DNA from: Rhabdophis nuchalis
Lineage: Eukaryota; Chordata; Lepidosauria; Squamata; Natricidae
DNA: 64,000 nt
Assembly (NCBI GenBank): GCA_039707465.1
Contig: CM077643.1
Location: forward strand, 382,087,919 to 382,151,918
Direction of reading: 5' to 3'
The notes under the pieces were generated by a model, which was given only the letters and a program-made list of their open reading frames with translations, ran no database searches and was not told the origin of the DNA. This document shows positions 1-10,200 of the stretch, in pieces; the first letter of the stretch is position 1, and every line of letters begins with the position of its first letter. Both the position numbers and the translations under genes were made by a program.

Positions 1-464
1 TTCCCTGTGTGGTGCCCTGTCAGTAGAATATAAACTGAGAGCAAACCCCACTTCCTACTAGCATTAGTTTGGCAATGAAACATCTGCAGAGAAAACAATC
101 AAGCTTAGAGAGGACCCCTCAGTTCCTCTCTGTCCTGGGTCTTCTGATAAACAAAATCAAGACAGAGTCATCTGAATTTTTCCCCCTCCTGTTGGCTTCA
201 ATCTTTTGACTGTGAAATTGCTTCACCAAGTCCATCCTTAACTATTCCTTCATATCTTCCAAGGTCATCTTTAAATTCCTTTACAGATATAGTGGAAAAC
301 ACCCTCATTCAGCAAAACCTGGGAGGCCACAGGCTCCCCAAACTCCTGGCATTCTCTGACTATGTCAAAGTGCCAAATTTGCCCTGAGCTGCAAGACCGT
401 AAGACAGGAAGGGCTTGGCTAACACTCTTGTCTGACCTTCAGCCAAGCACACAAAGACATTTAC
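1..464. other. ELN: Elastin intron 14, no exon seen
   Basis: This is intronic sequence on the low-coordinate side of exon 14. I see no Ala/Lys-rich exon 15, no recognisable repeat and no other coding signal in these bases. Confidence 0.6.
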
Positions 465-527
465 CTGTACCCGTTGGATAGCCAGGTTTCCCTCCAAGTC
501 CTCCAGCATAGGCACCACCTGGCCCGC
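465..527 (-). CDS. ELN: Elastin exon 14 (hydrophobic/cross-link, ends KPGYPTGTG)
   Basis: Tropoelastin is the secreted, lysine cross-linked monomer of elastic fibres. This 63-nt exon (21 codons) follows a minus-strand acceptor ending ttttag and is followed by donor gtaaat. With the split first codon completed by G it reads Gly-Gly-Pro-Gly-Gly-Ala-Tyr, then GLGGKPGYPTGTG. The ending matches human exon 14 (GKAGYPTGTG), which precedes the poly-alanine cross-link exon 15. The snake version has Lys-Pro where human has Lys-Ala. Exon 15 would lie below position 1 and is not in the window. The exon identity is secure; the numbering follows human. Confidence 0.93.
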
Positions 528-737
528 CTAAAACCACATAGAGAAGGCAGAATCTGCATGAGAACAGGTATTCATATTTTGGCCTCGTACAAAACATAAA
601 GAGAATTGGAGGAACCAGAAGTCAATGGGGCTCTTCTTGGTAAAAACACCTCCTTCTGCTCTTCAAGAAGGTCACCCTCCCCTCTGACCCCCAGGACCTT
701 AGCACTGGAGGGGAAAACTCCCATAGATGCTTTAAAT

Positions 738-872
738 CAGGGGTCTCCAACCTTTGCAACTTTAAGTCTGAAGGACTTCAGCTCCCAGAATTCTCCAGCC
801 AGCTTTGCTGGCTGGAGAAGTCTGGGAGCTGAAGTCCTTCAGACTTAAAGTTGCAAAGGTTGGAGACCCCTG
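738..872. mobile_element. hAT-type palindromic MITE, 135 bp
   Basis: The ends are CAGGGGTCTCCAACC and its inverted copy, and the whole element is nearly a perfect palindrome around the central core. It is flanked by an 8-bp near-duplicate (ctttaaat at 730-737, atttaaat at 873-880). The 8-bp duplication and CAGGG ends indicate a non-autonomous hAT element. It lies in intron 13. Confidence 0.88.
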
Positions 873-1187
873 ATTTAAATAAAATGCAGTATTGTAATAA
901 GTTAAGCTTTTTTTTACTTGGCATCCTATTATTCTCTTTATTGGCCATGGAATACAAGTAGTCTGTCAGGGTTCCAAATAGCATCCAAAAGTAAATCAGA
1001 GTCCAAGGCAAAGCATTGCTCAAAGTTCCAATTTATTAAGAGAGCCGTGTTGGCGCATCTGGGACATTAACCCGAATCTCTATTAAAATACTTCACCAGC
1101 TACCCCGAATTTTGGGGTGCTGTCCGGGGTCCTGAGCCCCAGCACAGACCCGAGCCTGGGCGGCGTAAAGACTCAGAGAAGATGGAG

Positions 1188-1892
1188 GTGACATAGTCTT
1201 CAACTTACAACTGTTCATTGAGTGACTGTTCAAAGTTACAACGGCACTGAAAATAGTGACGCATGACTGGTTTTCACACGTACGACCGTTGCAACATCCC
1301 CACGGTCGCCTGATCAAAATTCAGATGCTTGGCAAGTGGTTTGTATTTATGACGAAAGGCCTTGGAATGGACATAAACAGCTGGGGAACCTTGACCTCTG
1401 ATCGTACAGCTTGGAGGCTAAAGACACAGCATGGCCTTCTCCAATTCGAAGAGACACTTGTTTGGCAGGCGGAGGCAAAGAGGCAATCCAGGGACCAACG
1501 AAATCTGGGGGCTGGGCAGGGGACAGAATGTATCTGCTGCCCTCAGTGTGGAAGGGATGGCCACTCCCAAATTGGCCTTTTTAGCCACACCAGATGCTGC
1601 TTTAGGACCTCTTTCCAGAGAACGATACCATAGTCTTTTGAGGCTGAAGGATGCCAACAATGAGCGCCCCAGAGTCATGTGATCAGCTTTTGCGACCTTC
1701 TAACAAGCGAAGTCAATGGGGAATCCAGATTCACTGAACAAGCGCGTTACTAACTCAACAAATGCAATGAGTCACTTAACATTTGTGGCAAGAAAAGTCG
1801 TAAAATGGAGCAAACTCACTTAACAAATGTTTTTCTTAGTAACATAAATTTCGGGCTCGGTTGTGGTTGTAACTTGAGGACTACCTGTGTTG
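1188..1892. mobile_element. Palindromic DNA element with nested LINE fragment
   Basis: The outer arms are two halves of a repeat whose end reads gaggactacctg at the right, with the related tagtcttcaacttac at the left. Related copies lie near 14040, 36680, 52316 and 54615. Between the arms, about 1360-1670 holds plus-strand LINE-like coding sequence (see next entry), which appears to be a later insertion. Ends are approximate. Confidence 0.6.
1361..1675 (+). mobile_element. Fragment of a LINE ORF C-terminus with zinc finger
   Basis: The plus strand codes for a degraded segment with DRTAW, an RQ-type basic stretch and a C-terminal CPQCGRDGHSQIGLFSHTR. This has the C-x2-C...H...H form found at the C-terminus of some non-LTR reverse transcriptases (CPHCGR...IGL.SH). 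Assignment to a particular clade is not possible from this fragment. It has no complete frame. Confidence 0.55.
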
Positions 1893-2599
1893 ATATGTGG
1901 GATTACATTTCCTTCAACTCATCCCTCTTGTGTTTTAGATTTAGAGAGACAGAGATCTCTTAATTCCTCATACTTATAAAGCTTATCCAAGCCAGTCCTT
2001 TCCGTAAGCATTTGACTTCTATAATCATAATCTCAAATCAGATGGAATGTACGGGATGCGGAAAGGCAACTGTTCTACATCTAATTATGGAACTAGATCC
2101 GATTTCACGCCACTCTTATGCTTGTCATTCTATAGGCAGCAGGCTCAGAAGATTTGCAAATAATTCTCAATTTGGCCTCCTATCCAAAACCACAATTCCA
2201 ATCAAAGCCACGAGACTTAAAACTAGATTCAAACCAAATGACAGAAATCAGTAAGGAAGCCTTGCTCACATTTTCAGGCTTACTGTGATATGTGGGATTA
2301 CATTTCCTTTAAGTCATCCCTCTTGTGCCACAAACCTTCCTTTCAAATGGTTGGCTCACCTGGTCCGCTATTTCATTCCTTATTTAAAACAGTTATACAG
2401 CTGCCCATTTTAAAAATAGCTCTGGGAAGCTTACAACTGATACAACAATATATAAAACTAACAAATTACTGGTAATAAAAACAGAACCAGAAAGAAAATG
2501 CTCCGATGCACCCACATTATTGTTCCATCTTGATCTCACCCTATTCCAATGCCCCTTCCTGGGGGGAAGAATTAGGTTTTAATGCTCTTTAAAAGGCTA
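1893..2599. other. ELN: Intronic sequence, old repeat remains only
   Basis: This part of intron 13 holds a short direct repeat (gatatgtgggattacatttcct near 1895 and 2285, about 390 bp apart) and a weak LINE-like tail near 2380-2480. No exon signal is seen. Confidence 0.4.
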
Positions 2600-2812
2600 G
2601 GGGCTAGTGGTGAAATTCAATTTTTTTTTACTAGCGGTTCTGTAGGTGTGGCTTGGTGGGTGTGGCAGGGGAAGGATACTGCAAACTCTCCATTCCCTCC
2701 CCACTCTGGGGCCAGCCAGAGGTGGCATTTGCTGGTACTCCGAACTACTCAAAATTTCCGCTACCGGTTCTCCAGAACCTTTCAGAACCAGCTGGATTTC
2801 ACCCCTGCTGGA
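2600..2812. mobile_element. hAT-type element of the 'accggt' family
   Basis: It begins tagtggtgaaattca and ends ggatttcacccctg, with the family's typical 'ctaccggttct' and 'tggctggcccc'-type blocks. It is the inverse of the element at 56773-57018. Target duplications are not clear, so the ends are approximate. Confidence 0.6.
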
Positions 2813-2959
2813 AGCCCACCACTTCTTAAGGCAGAGGCTGCAATGGAAAAGGCACACTTCCTAGGTCCCATAAGATGGCAATGCTTAATGCAAGAGAACT
2901 GGAGTATGTCCATCGCATCAGCTCTGGTGAGATGGACACATATCCTCAGAGAGAGGCAG

Positions 2960-3125
2960 TTCTACAAATAACCCGGTCCCACACCATATAGGGCTTTGAA
3001 AGTAATAACCAGCATCTTAAACTGCGCCCTGAAAAAAACTGGGAGCCAGCACAGCTCCTGCAACAGGGGTGTAATATGAGTGAAACTAGGGACATCAACA
3101 CCTTATGCATTGCTGCATTCTGGAC
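2960..3125 (-). mobile_element. L2-like LINE fragment
   Basis: The sequence from 'atagggctttgaaagtaa' to 'gcacagctcctgcaaca' is a diverged minus-strand copy of the segment seen at about 8880-8990 in a better L2-like copy. It is followed by an 'accggt' element at 3127-3330. Confidence 0.5.
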
Positions 3126-3126
3126 C

Positions 3127-3330
3127 AGTTCAGAGGTGACATTCTGTTGGTTCACCCTGGTTCGGGCAAACCAGTAGTTGTGGCAACGGGAAGCTCCGCC
3201 CGCCCACCCACTCACACGTCATCAACCCAGATGGTACTGCGCATGCGCAGAAGTGCCATGTGTGAGCGAAGCAAGCACGTGTACGCGCACTCCAAGTTCT
3301 GAACCAGTAGTGAAAATAAGAGGATTTCAT
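3127..3330. mobile_element. 'accggt'-family element
   Basis: It contains gttcgggcaaaccagtag, a 'gcatgcgcagaag' block and gaaccagtagtgaaa, as in the copies at 4600-4768, 7063-7219 and 58091-58254. No clear target duplication is seen. Confidence 0.5.
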
Positions 3331-3399
3331 GCTTGGACCAGTTGTAACTTCATGGATAGGCCCAGGTTAATTAGGCCCAGGTTACTCACGCCCTCGTCT

Positions 3400-4008
3400 T
3401 TTCTCGCACACCCGGAGGTTCCAGCTGGTCCAGAATGCGGCTGCACGGGTTGTCATGGGGGTACCTAGGTGCTCCCATGTTACACCCCTTTTAGGCAGCC
3501 TGCACTGGTTGCCAGTTGCTTTCCGGGTGCGATTAAAGATGTTAATTATGACCTTTAAAGCGCTCCATGGCTTAGGCCCAGGGTACTTGCGAGACCACCT
3601 ACTGCCACCGGTAGTCTCCCATCGTCCAGTGCGATACCACAGAGTTGGCCTCCTCAGGGTGCCGTCAGCCAGACCCCCAGGGGGAGAGCCTGTGAGAGCG
3701 CCTTCCCTTTGCAATGAGCTACCCCCGGAGCTTCGCAAAATTCCCGACCTCCCGTCCTTCTGGCGCGCCCTAAAAAGCTGGCTTTTTCAGCAAGTTGGCC
3801 TGGCCTGAACAAAATAACTTATTAATTTTAATTGCTAATTTAATTTATTTTAAATCTAATGTGTAAATTGTTAATTTATTGCTTATTGGATTTTTTATTT
3901 AATCTTTTTAAAACTTTTGTATTATGTGTTTCTAATGTTGTACGCCACCCTGAGTCCTTTGGGAGAAGGGCGGCATATAAATCCAATAAATCATAAATCA
4001 ATCAATCA
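3400..4008 (+). mobile_element. L2-like LINE 3' end with tail
   Basis: The plus frame from 3455 encodes the typical LINE reverse-transcriptase C-terminal pattern: HWLPVAFRVRLK, a 'LHGLGPGYLRDHL' block and a 'NELPPELRKIPD' block, ending near 3808. It is followed by an AT-rich 3' UTR and the tail ccaccctgagtcctttggg... ataaatccaataaatc. The copy is truncated at its 5' end. It lies in elastin intron 13, antisense to the gene. Confidence 0.85.
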
Positions 4009-4251
4009 TGGATAGACCCATATACAGCATGTTGCAGTAATCCAAATGGGAAGTGACCAAAGTGTGAGTGACTATGAGCAAGGCTTCCTGGCCCAGGAAA
4101 GGGCACAATTGGCACACAAGACAGATTTGTGCAATCTGGAATCCAGCTGACAATTTAAGGTCTCAAGCTGTGTCCATTTCTATCAAGCCCCAGGTTGCAC
4201 AACTACTGAGCAAAGGATTTCTAGAGTGGAAGACATGTCAAAAGGACTCAC

Positions 4252-4296
4252 CGAAAGTCAGCTTGCCAGCACCATAAGGCTTTCCATAATAACTAC
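4252..4296 (-). CDS. ELN: Elastin exon 13 (Lys-rich, GSYYGKPYGAGKLTFG)
   Basis: The 45-nt exon (15 codons) lies between the acceptor tctctttccag and the donor gtgagt on the minus strand, with the same codon split as its neighbours. It translates as GSYYGKPYGAGKLTFG and aligns with human exon 13 (GGYGLPYTTGKLPYG). It carries two lysines where the aligned human stretch has one, so this cross-link domain has an extra potential lysyl-oxidase substrate. The intron to exon 14 is about 3.7 kb and filled with L2-like LINE and hAT remains. Confidence 0.93.
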
Positions 4297-4400
4297 CTGG
4301 AAAGAGAACCATTTGATCAGAACATGCCCAGAGGAAGCTGGTAGTTACTGAGACAGATCACTGTTCCATTTAGGGTAGAATACAGTTTTTGTGGATTGCT

Positions 4401-4531
4401 AGGAGTGTTTCTCAACCTTGCAATTCTAAAACTGTGGACTTCAACTCCCAGAATCCCACAATCAGTCGTGGCGGGCTGGGGAATTGTAGAAGTTGAAGTC
4501 CACACATCTTAAGAGTTGCCCAGGATGCTAG
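4401..4531. mobile_element. Diverged hAT-type palindrome
   Basis: It begins gagtgtttctcaacc and contains gtggacttcaactcccagaa followed by its imperfect inverse. It is more diverged than the other copies and has no clean target duplication. Confidence 0.65.
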
Positions 4532-4599
4532 GCCAAACCTATAATTTACAAGCCACAATTGTTTCACACAAAAAACTTTATTTTTTGGCTTGCAATCAA

Positions 4600-4768
4600 A
4601 GGTGGTATTTAGCCAGTTCTCTCTAGTTTGGGTGAACCGGTAGCAGTGGGTGCGGGAGACTCCACCCACCCGCCCCGACATAATGTGTGATCTTCTGCAC
4701 ATGTGCAGAAGGTGGCGGGTGCGAGCCCGTTTGGAAACAGGTAGGGAAGGTAAGTGAATCCCACCACT
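4600..4768. mobile_element. 'accggt'-family element
   Basis: It runs from 'aggtggtatttagccagttc' to 'gaatcccaccactgct' and contains 'gtgaaccggtagcagtgg' and 'tctgcacatgtgcagaagg'. It is the same family as 7063-7219. Confidence 0.55.
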
Positions 4769-4857
4769 GCTTGCAAGTTATGTAACTTGAGTGAGAGAGA
4801 AGGGGGAAGGGGGGAGAGAGAGGGAGAGAGAGATCTTCTAATGTAGTCAGTATAGAT

Positions 4858-4993
4858 CAGTGTTTCTCAACCTTGTCAACTTGAAGATGTCTGGACTTCA
4901 ACTCCCAGAATTCCCCAGCCAGCATTTGCTGGCTGGGGAATTCTAGGAATTGAAGTCTACACATCTTCAAGTTGACAAGGTTGAGAAACGCTG
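4858..4993. mobile_element. hAT-type palindromic MITE, CAGTGTTTCTC ends
   Basis: It has the shared core but terminal repeats CAGTGTTTCTCAACC / GAGAAACGCTG. The flanks match 7 of 8 bases (gtatagat and gcatagat). It lies in intron 12, 75 bp from the exon 12 donor. Confidence 0.85.
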
Positions 4994-5068
4994 GCATAGA
5001 TAGATAATTTGAACAAATGTTTCAGGGACGTTTAAAGCAATTATGTTAAATTCTGGATTAAGAATCAC

Positions 5069-5143
5069 CTGGGAGTTTTGGTGCCTTGATGGGATAACCC
5101 AGAGGTAGGCCTGGTTGCTGTCCACCTCCAACTCCTCCAAGTC
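5069..5143 (-). CDS. ELN: Elastin exon 12 ([10 protein letters not shown] cross-link domain)
   Basis: The 75-nt exon (25 codons) has acceptor gatgttacag and donor gtgatt. It begins Gly-Leu-Gly-Gly-Val-Gly-Gly-Gly and continues [18 protein letters not shown]. The second half is nearly identical to human exon 12 ([20 protein letters not shown]), a KP-type cross-link domain. This is the strongest single match and it fixes the gene as elastin. Exon 11 is only 213 bp upstream. A hAT-type palindrome ends 75 bp past the donor. Confidence 0.97.
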
Positions 5144-5356
5144 CTGTAACATCAAGAAGAGGGCTGAGAAGCGAAAGGTCACAAACTAACAATGACAACC
5201 TAATAGATTTTCTTACTGCCCTTTGTAGCCAGTCACCAGAATAGGCCAGTCTCTTCCTCGCCTACCCTGGAAGCCGGTGATACACTGTAGGTGATGCACA
5301 TGCGCAAATGCATCGCAGGTTATTTTTTTCTTTACTTTTTTAAGCATCCAACCTAC

Positions 5357-5389
5357 CAGGGATTCCAGCAAAGGCTCCTGCTCCAGCTC
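5357..5389 (-). CDS. ELN: Elastin exon 11 (GAGAGAFAGIPG)
   Basis: The 33-nt exon (11 codons) has acceptor cctctttcag and donor gtaggt. It translates as GAGAGAFAGIPG and matches human exon 11 (GVGGAFAGIPG). It is a short hydrophobic domain without lysine, in the same phase as all other exons here. At 213 bp, the intron to exon 12 is the shortest seen in this part of the gene. Confidence 0.95.
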
Positions 5390-5464
5390 CTGAAAGAGGA
5401 GAAGAGGAAAGCAAATGTTAGAAATTGCTTCTGATATGGACATAGCAGTATGAATATGCCAAGA

Positions 5465-5580
5465 CAGGGGTCTGCAAAGTTGGCTCTTTTAAGACTGGTG
5501 GACTTCAACTCTCAGCTGGCTGGGGAATTCTGGGAGTTGAAGTCCACCAGTCTTAAAAGAGCCAACTTTGCAGACCCCTG
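5465..5580. mobile_element. hAT-type palindromic MITE, CAGGGGTCTGC ends
   Basis: It is flanked by perfect 8-bp duplications, tgccaaga at 5457-5464 and 5581-5588. One arm has lost about 20 bp near the centre, so this copy is 116 bp instead of 135. It lies in elastin intron 10. Confidence 0.93.
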
Positions 5581-5714
5581 TGCCAAGAGAAAAGGAAGGG
5601 AGGAAAAACACACACCTAGTACTGTAGTACAGCCTAGGATATTTCAAAACCTATCTGAGTTATAAAGGATTTTAAGAGATGCGATATTTTTCTATCCATT
5701 CTGCATATACGGGT

Positions 5715-6215
5715 ACTGTTGTCTTGTGTTAACAATGGCAATTGGGAAGGGATTTCTGTCACTAAGCGATGTGATCATTAAGCAAGGACATTGTGTGGTT
5801 GCCCCTTGCGACCTCCTGTCACTTTCCCTCGTTGATTTTGTTAAGCGGCCAGCAAAGAAGGTTGCAAATGGAGATCAGATGACCGTGGGGTGTGGCAACA
5901 TCATAACTGCAAGCTGGGTCTACAGCAGGGGTCTCAAACTCAATTTACCTGGGGGCCAATGGAGGCAGAGTCTGGGTGAGGCTGGGCCGCATAAGGGATT
6001 CCATTATATTGGATATTATACTTTCATATCACGGTGGGGGCCACAAGATATCGTCCTGCCGGCCGCAATTGGCCCGCGGGCCACGAGAATGAGACCTCTG
6101 GTCTACAGCCAATGTAAGTGCAATGATAGTTGTAACTACTACTCATTCAGCACTGACATAAGGCTGAACATTCACTGGTGTGGTTATTAAATAAGGGTCA
6201 CTTGTAATGTGATTG
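5715..6215. mobile_element. 'Drop in ctcgactta' DNA element hosting a second insertion
   Basis: Sequence such as 'ttaagcaaggacattgtg' and 'ttgttaagcggccagc' belongs to the family also seen near 14040, 36680 and 54615. The element is interrupted at 5936-6100 by a hAT-type insertion and resumes after it. Outer ends are uncertain. Confidence 0.5.
5936..6100. mobile_element. hAT-type element, 165 bp, CAGGGGTCTCAAAC ends
   Basis: The termini are CAGGGGTCTCAAACTC and GAATGAGACCTCTG, with an internal gggggccaatggagg block. Perfect 8-bp duplications gtctacag flank it (5928-5935 and 6101-6108). Confidence 0.92.
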
Positions 6216-6659
6216 TTTTTGGTTAATAAGCTACCGTGAGCTTCAAGTTCTTTTCAGATATCAATACTGAGAGTGAAGGTATTTGCAGGTATTATTTTGC
6301 ACTCTCACACGTGCTTCTATACACATGCACATACATTGAGGCACACACAATCCATGCACACACAGAGACAGAGGTAAATAAATCACAGTGTGAATTAGAA
6401 GGGCTTTTCTTAAAGTATGGTCTAGGGAACCCAGTGTCAAGTTAAATGAGTAAATATTTTACAATTCTTCTGTTTTATTTTCTAATACGGTAAACATCAA
6501 GAGATACAATCCACATAAACCAAAGCTCTTTGGAGTCTTCAATCAATTTTAAGACCGTAAAGGGGCCCTGAGACTAAAATGTTTGAGAATCAGTGAATTA
6601 TAAGATCCCAACAAAACCTTGCTATAAACAATAGCATTTGGGGTGGAGGTGCCACTTAC

Positions 6660-6731
6660 CTGGGACTTTCTGTTTGACACCTGTTCCAGATGGTACTCCT
6701 GGCAAGACTCCCACACCTGGATAGCGGATTC
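6660..6731 (-). CDS. ELN: Elastin exon 10 ([20 protein letters not shown])
   Basis: The 72-nt exon (24 codons) has acceptor tatatgtcag and donor gtaagt. It begins Gly-Ile-Arg-Tyr-Pro, then [20 protein letters not shown], aligning along its full length with human exon 10 ([25 protein letters not shown]). The human cross-link motif Lys-Pro-Lys is Lys-Gln-Lys here, so the proline that typifies KP domains is lost while both lysines remain. A CR1 fragment begins about 40 bp upstream of the acceptor. Confidence 0.96.
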
Positions 6732-6848
6732 CTGACATATATAGAAAGGTTTAAGGTTTTAGTTTAACAGAATAAAAGAATAACAGAGTTGGAAGGGACC
6801 TTGGAGATCTTCTAGTCCAACCCCCTGCTCAAGCAGGAGACCCTATAC

Positions 6849-6983
6849 CAGGGGTCTGCAAAGTTGGCTCTTTTAAGACTGGTGGACTTCAACTCCCAGA
6901 ATTCCCCAGCCAGCATAGCTGGCTGGGGAATTCTGGGAGTTGAAGTCCACCAGTCTTAAAAGAGCCAACTTTGCAGACCCCTG
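6849..6983. mobile_element. hAT-type palindromic MITE in CR1
   Basis: This is a 135-bp near-perfect palindrome with CAGGGGTCTGCAAAG ends. It is flanked by ccctatac at 6841-6848 and 6984-6991, which is also the target of an unrelated hAT element at 23893. Confidence 0.95.
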
Positions 6984-7062
6984 CCCTATACTATTTTATA
7001 CAAATGGCTGTTCAATCTCTACTTAAAATCCTCCAGTTTTGGAGCATTAATAACTTCTGGAG

Positions 7063-7219
7063 CAGAGGTGGGTTGCTCCTGGTTCAGCCCAGATCAGGCA
7101 AACTGGTAGTAGCAGTGGCGGGAGGCTCCATCCACCAGCTGGATGTTTTTGCGCATGTGCAGAAGAGCGGGCACAAACAAATGCGAACCTGTAGTAAAAA
7201 AATTGGAAACCCACCACTG
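7063..7219. mobile_element. hAT-type 'accggt'-family element, 157 bp
   Basis: The ends are CAGAGGTGGGTTG and CCCACCACTG. Perfect 8-bp duplications ttctggag lie at 7055-7062 and 7220-7227, inside CR1 sequence. Confidence 0.9.
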
Positions 7220-7415
7220 TTCTGGAGCCAAGTCGTTACGTTGATTAATTTTTCTAACTGTCAGAAAATTTGAGTCTTCTTATCTGACATGTTAAATTAC
7301 AAGTGCTCCATCATTATCTTTTGGTTCAGTTGAAATGTGCTAAATTTGCACCTATGCAATCAACACCATGTAGCTGAAAGGAGGGAGGGATGGCCTTCAC
7401 GCAGGCCAAACTCAC

Positions 7416-7463
7416 CTGTGCCAGGAAGTACGCCTCCTGGGAAGACTCCTGGAATTCCAACAC
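7416..7463 (-). CDS. ELN: Elastin exon 9 (GVGIPGVFPGGVLPGTG)
   Basis: The 48-nt exon (16 codons) has acceptor gtttgacag and donor gtgagt. It translates as GVGIPGVFPGGVLPGTG and matches human exon 9 (GVGLPGVYPGGVLPG). It is a lysine-free hydrophobic domain that would contribute to coacervation and elastic recoil. The frame continues into exons 8 and 10. Confidence 0.96.
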
Positions 7464-7587
7464 CTGTCAAACATAGAAGAAAAATGCTGTCATTCTTCCT
7501 TCCATGACTTTCTCTGACTGGGGCATTATATTTGGTTCAAATGCGTTAGCTAGAAGAATTCTCTCACTCGTTCTTGAAGTCAATTTA

Positions 7588-7800
7588 ATGGTCTCAGCAG
7601 ATGGCAGCACAAAACTGATCTTAGAAGCTAAGCAAGACCACTCTTGGTTTGGTTAACACTTTACTTGGATCGAGAACCACCTGCTAATTTGGGACACTGC
7701 CTTGAGAAGCTGAAATAACATCCCAGAAGAAGGCTGTAGGAAGCTTCTTCTGTAATGCTAAGAGGCTTTGAGAGTTAAAAAGCTCTGGGCAAGAATTTTA
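7588..7800 (+). mobile_element. 5S-rRNA-derived SINE (diverged)
   Basis: The sequence ctgatcttagaagctaagca, then tttacttggatcgagaacca, follows the 3' half of 5S rRNA (AAGCTAAGCAGGG, TACTTGGATGGGAGACC), including the internal promoter region. A non-5S body follows. It is an old copy in elastin intron 8. Confidence 0.75.
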
Positions 7801-8154
7801 ACTAGGTGAGGTTCAAAGTCACTAGGTCAACTAGTTTCTACCAAGTTGAAAACACCTGCTGAATTGATTTTAGCCTCCTTTCTTCAACACTTTCATTTTT
7901 GTTCACCTTGTACAGAATTTAAAAACTTCCAAGCAAGTCCTACAGCAATTTAGTCTCAATAGGCATTTCCTCTTTAAATTATCCATCAGCGAATTCCTCT
8001 ATTGCTCACTAAGATAGCAAGGCAAGACCATTTATGCCAATCAATGTTTTTGAAGGAACTTCAATTTCCAGAATTCTCAGTGTTTGTGTTACTTAGGAAT
8101 TCTGCAAAATTAAATGTATCTGGAGAGCATCAAATCAACAATGGCTGATGTTAA

Positions 8155-8225
<71 letters not shown>

Positions 8226-8260
8226 ATCTATCCATCCATCCATCCATCCATCCATCCAAT
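8155..8260. repeat. (CTAT)n then (CCAT)n microsatellites
   Basis: About 18 tetranucleotide units of CTAT (8155-8225) are followed by about 7 units of CCAT (8231-8258). Confidence 0.98.
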
Positions 8261-8401
8261 CAACCTGTATAGATGAACAATAACAGCAAAAATATAAAAA
8301 CATCTAATGATCACTGAGAACAAACACAATTATACTCAATGACATCTCATAAGCCATCTGCCTGCCTGACCCCCATGCCGTGGAGCACCTCCAGATGTTC
8401 A

Positions 8402-9110
8402 GCACTTATTTATTTATTTATTTTATTTTATTTTTCAAATTTATAAGCCGCACCCATCTCACCACATAGGGACTTGGGGCGGCGCACAGGAAATATAAAA
8501 TATAAATACATAGATATACAAAATAAAACGTTAATTAAAACTCAATTAAATTAATCCACCCTGCGCTAAAACCCCATATTAAAACCCCTGAATTAAAACT
8601 TTGGTAACTAAAGGCCGTACAGTGTCGAGTAAAATCATGCCAGGCCGGCTTGTTGGAAGAAGTGCGTTTTTAACCGCTGGCGGAACAGGCGGAGGTCCGA
8701 GATGACACTGAGTTCAGGGGGGAGAGCGTTCCAGAGGGTTGGGCCCATCACAGAGAAGGCTCTACCCCTGGGCGTCGCCAACTGGCATTGCCTGGTTGAC
8801 AGCACCCGGAGTAGACCCTCTCTGTGCGAGCGTATCGGTCGTAGGGACGTATGGGGCAGTAGACGGTCTCGTAGGTAGCTAGGCCCCAAGCCATGGAGCA
8901 CCTTGAAGATGGTCATCACAACCTTGTAACGCACCCAGAAGGTCACAGGCAGCCAGTGCAGCTCGCGCAGGAGCGGTGTTATGTGGGATTGCCTTGAGGC
9001 ACCCGTAATCACCCGTGCGGCCGCATTCTGGACCAACTGCAACCTCCGAGTGCATCTCAAGGGGAGCCCCATGTAGAGAGCTTTTCCAAAGGTCAACATT
9101 GAAATAGAAC
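8402..9110 (-). mobile_element. L2-like LINE 3' end
   Basis: The minus strand encodes the end of a reverse-transcriptase ORF at 8635-9099 ([50 protein letters not shown]). A 3' UTR follows, with the tail read on the plus strand as 'ataagccgcacccatctcac'. The segment is an open frame but is truncated at its 5' end. It lies in elastin intron 8, same strand as the gene. Confidence 0.85.
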
Positions 9111-9229
9111 AGATCCCATTCTTTAATTGAGGGGACCCAAATCGATTCCTCTTGGATCAAATGGGATGGGTAGAAACAGTGGGGGAAGATAGTCCTGCAA
9201 AGACAGGTTTCATGTCCTGAAGGGAACTA

Positions 9230-9480
9230 TAGGTGACAATCGGCGCCTTGAATTCATTGACTGGGAGTCAATACAGGTTGTGGAGTAGAGGTGTAGCATG
9301 AATATACCAAAAAATACTCATAACAGTTCACATTGCTGCATTCTGAAACATTTACAATGTGGTAATTCACTTGGGAGATAACTGTGAAAGTAATTATGAT
9401 CAGTGCCTCCTGGCCCAGGAAAGCTACAACTGACACACAAATAAAGTTATAGAAAACCTTTCCTCCTCAAGGTTATCTGC
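9230..9480 (-). mobile_element. Old LINE-like fragment
   Basis: The stretch around 'tgggagtcaatacaggttgtg' and 'agtgcctcctggcccaggaaa' is related to 4005-4160 ('aaggcttcctggcccaggaaa'). Both look like remnants of the same L2-like family, on the minus strand. Confidence 0.4.
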
Positions 9481-10083
9481 TCTTCAAGCAGGAGATCCAG
9501 CTGATCTCCAGATTTCGTTCCAGTTCTGTTTGGAGAAGTGCAACCCCATGCAGAAGTAAACATGGAAAACTAACAGAGTCAGAGGCCCTAAAACTCAAGC
9601 CACTCAAGACTTGCTTGGATTGGGCAAGATGATTAAATTGCGCAATATCCTTAATCAAGTCAGTTAATGCCTGAGTAATTTTACTGTGCCCTGATATGTA
9701 TCATGAGCCCAGTCTGTTTAGCTAGTTTGTGGTTGCAAACTTAGACAATGGATTAATTCAGTGGACAGGTTACACACGTAGTAGGAAGTCAGCTACTTAT
9801 GTAGGAATAAGGCCCACAAAACTGAGTAAGACCACCTTTTAACCGAATACTATTAAATACTATATGAACTAGTCAGTTCATACTATTCAAGGGGGTTGTT
9901 TCTTATCCACTGAAGATTGTTGATTGCTGTTCTATTTAGAATTATGTCCTTTTGGCCCCTTTTGACTATTTTTGTTGAAAAAAAGACTGCTTGTTAGCTG
10001 CCAAACAAACCCCCACTTGTAGAAAAAAAGGGTAAGTAATGATATTATCCCTAAACCAAATATATTGTTTACACCAAAGCACT

Positions 10084-10200
10084 GGAATAGAATAGAATAG
10101 AATAGTATAGAATAGAATAGAATAGAATAGAATAGAATTCTTTATTAGCCAAGTGTGATTGGACACACAAGGAATTTGTCTTTGGTATACACTACCAGTA
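10084..10200. repeat. (AATAG)n microsatellite plus snake-type repeat tail
   Basis: About 11 AATAG units (10084-10138) run into 'attagccaagtgtgattgga' and 'cacacaaggaatttgtct'. The same tail recurs at 29944-30000, so the microsatellite is attached to an interspersed repeat end. Confidence 0.85.

Larger units (their letters stand above)
6768..7275 (-). mobile_element. CR1 LINE 3' end carrying two nested hAT elements
   Basis: Plus-strand acagagttggaagggacctt, tctagtccaaccccctgctc and the closing 'ctaactgtcagaaaattt' are the reverse of a CR1 3' region. It is split by insertions at 6849-6983 and 7063-7219, each with its own 8-bp duplication. It lies in elastin intron 9. Confidence 0.9.

Noticed and set aside
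8155..8260. CRISPR-like array
   Set aside because: The units are contiguous 4-bp microsatellites without spacers, in a vertebrate genome.
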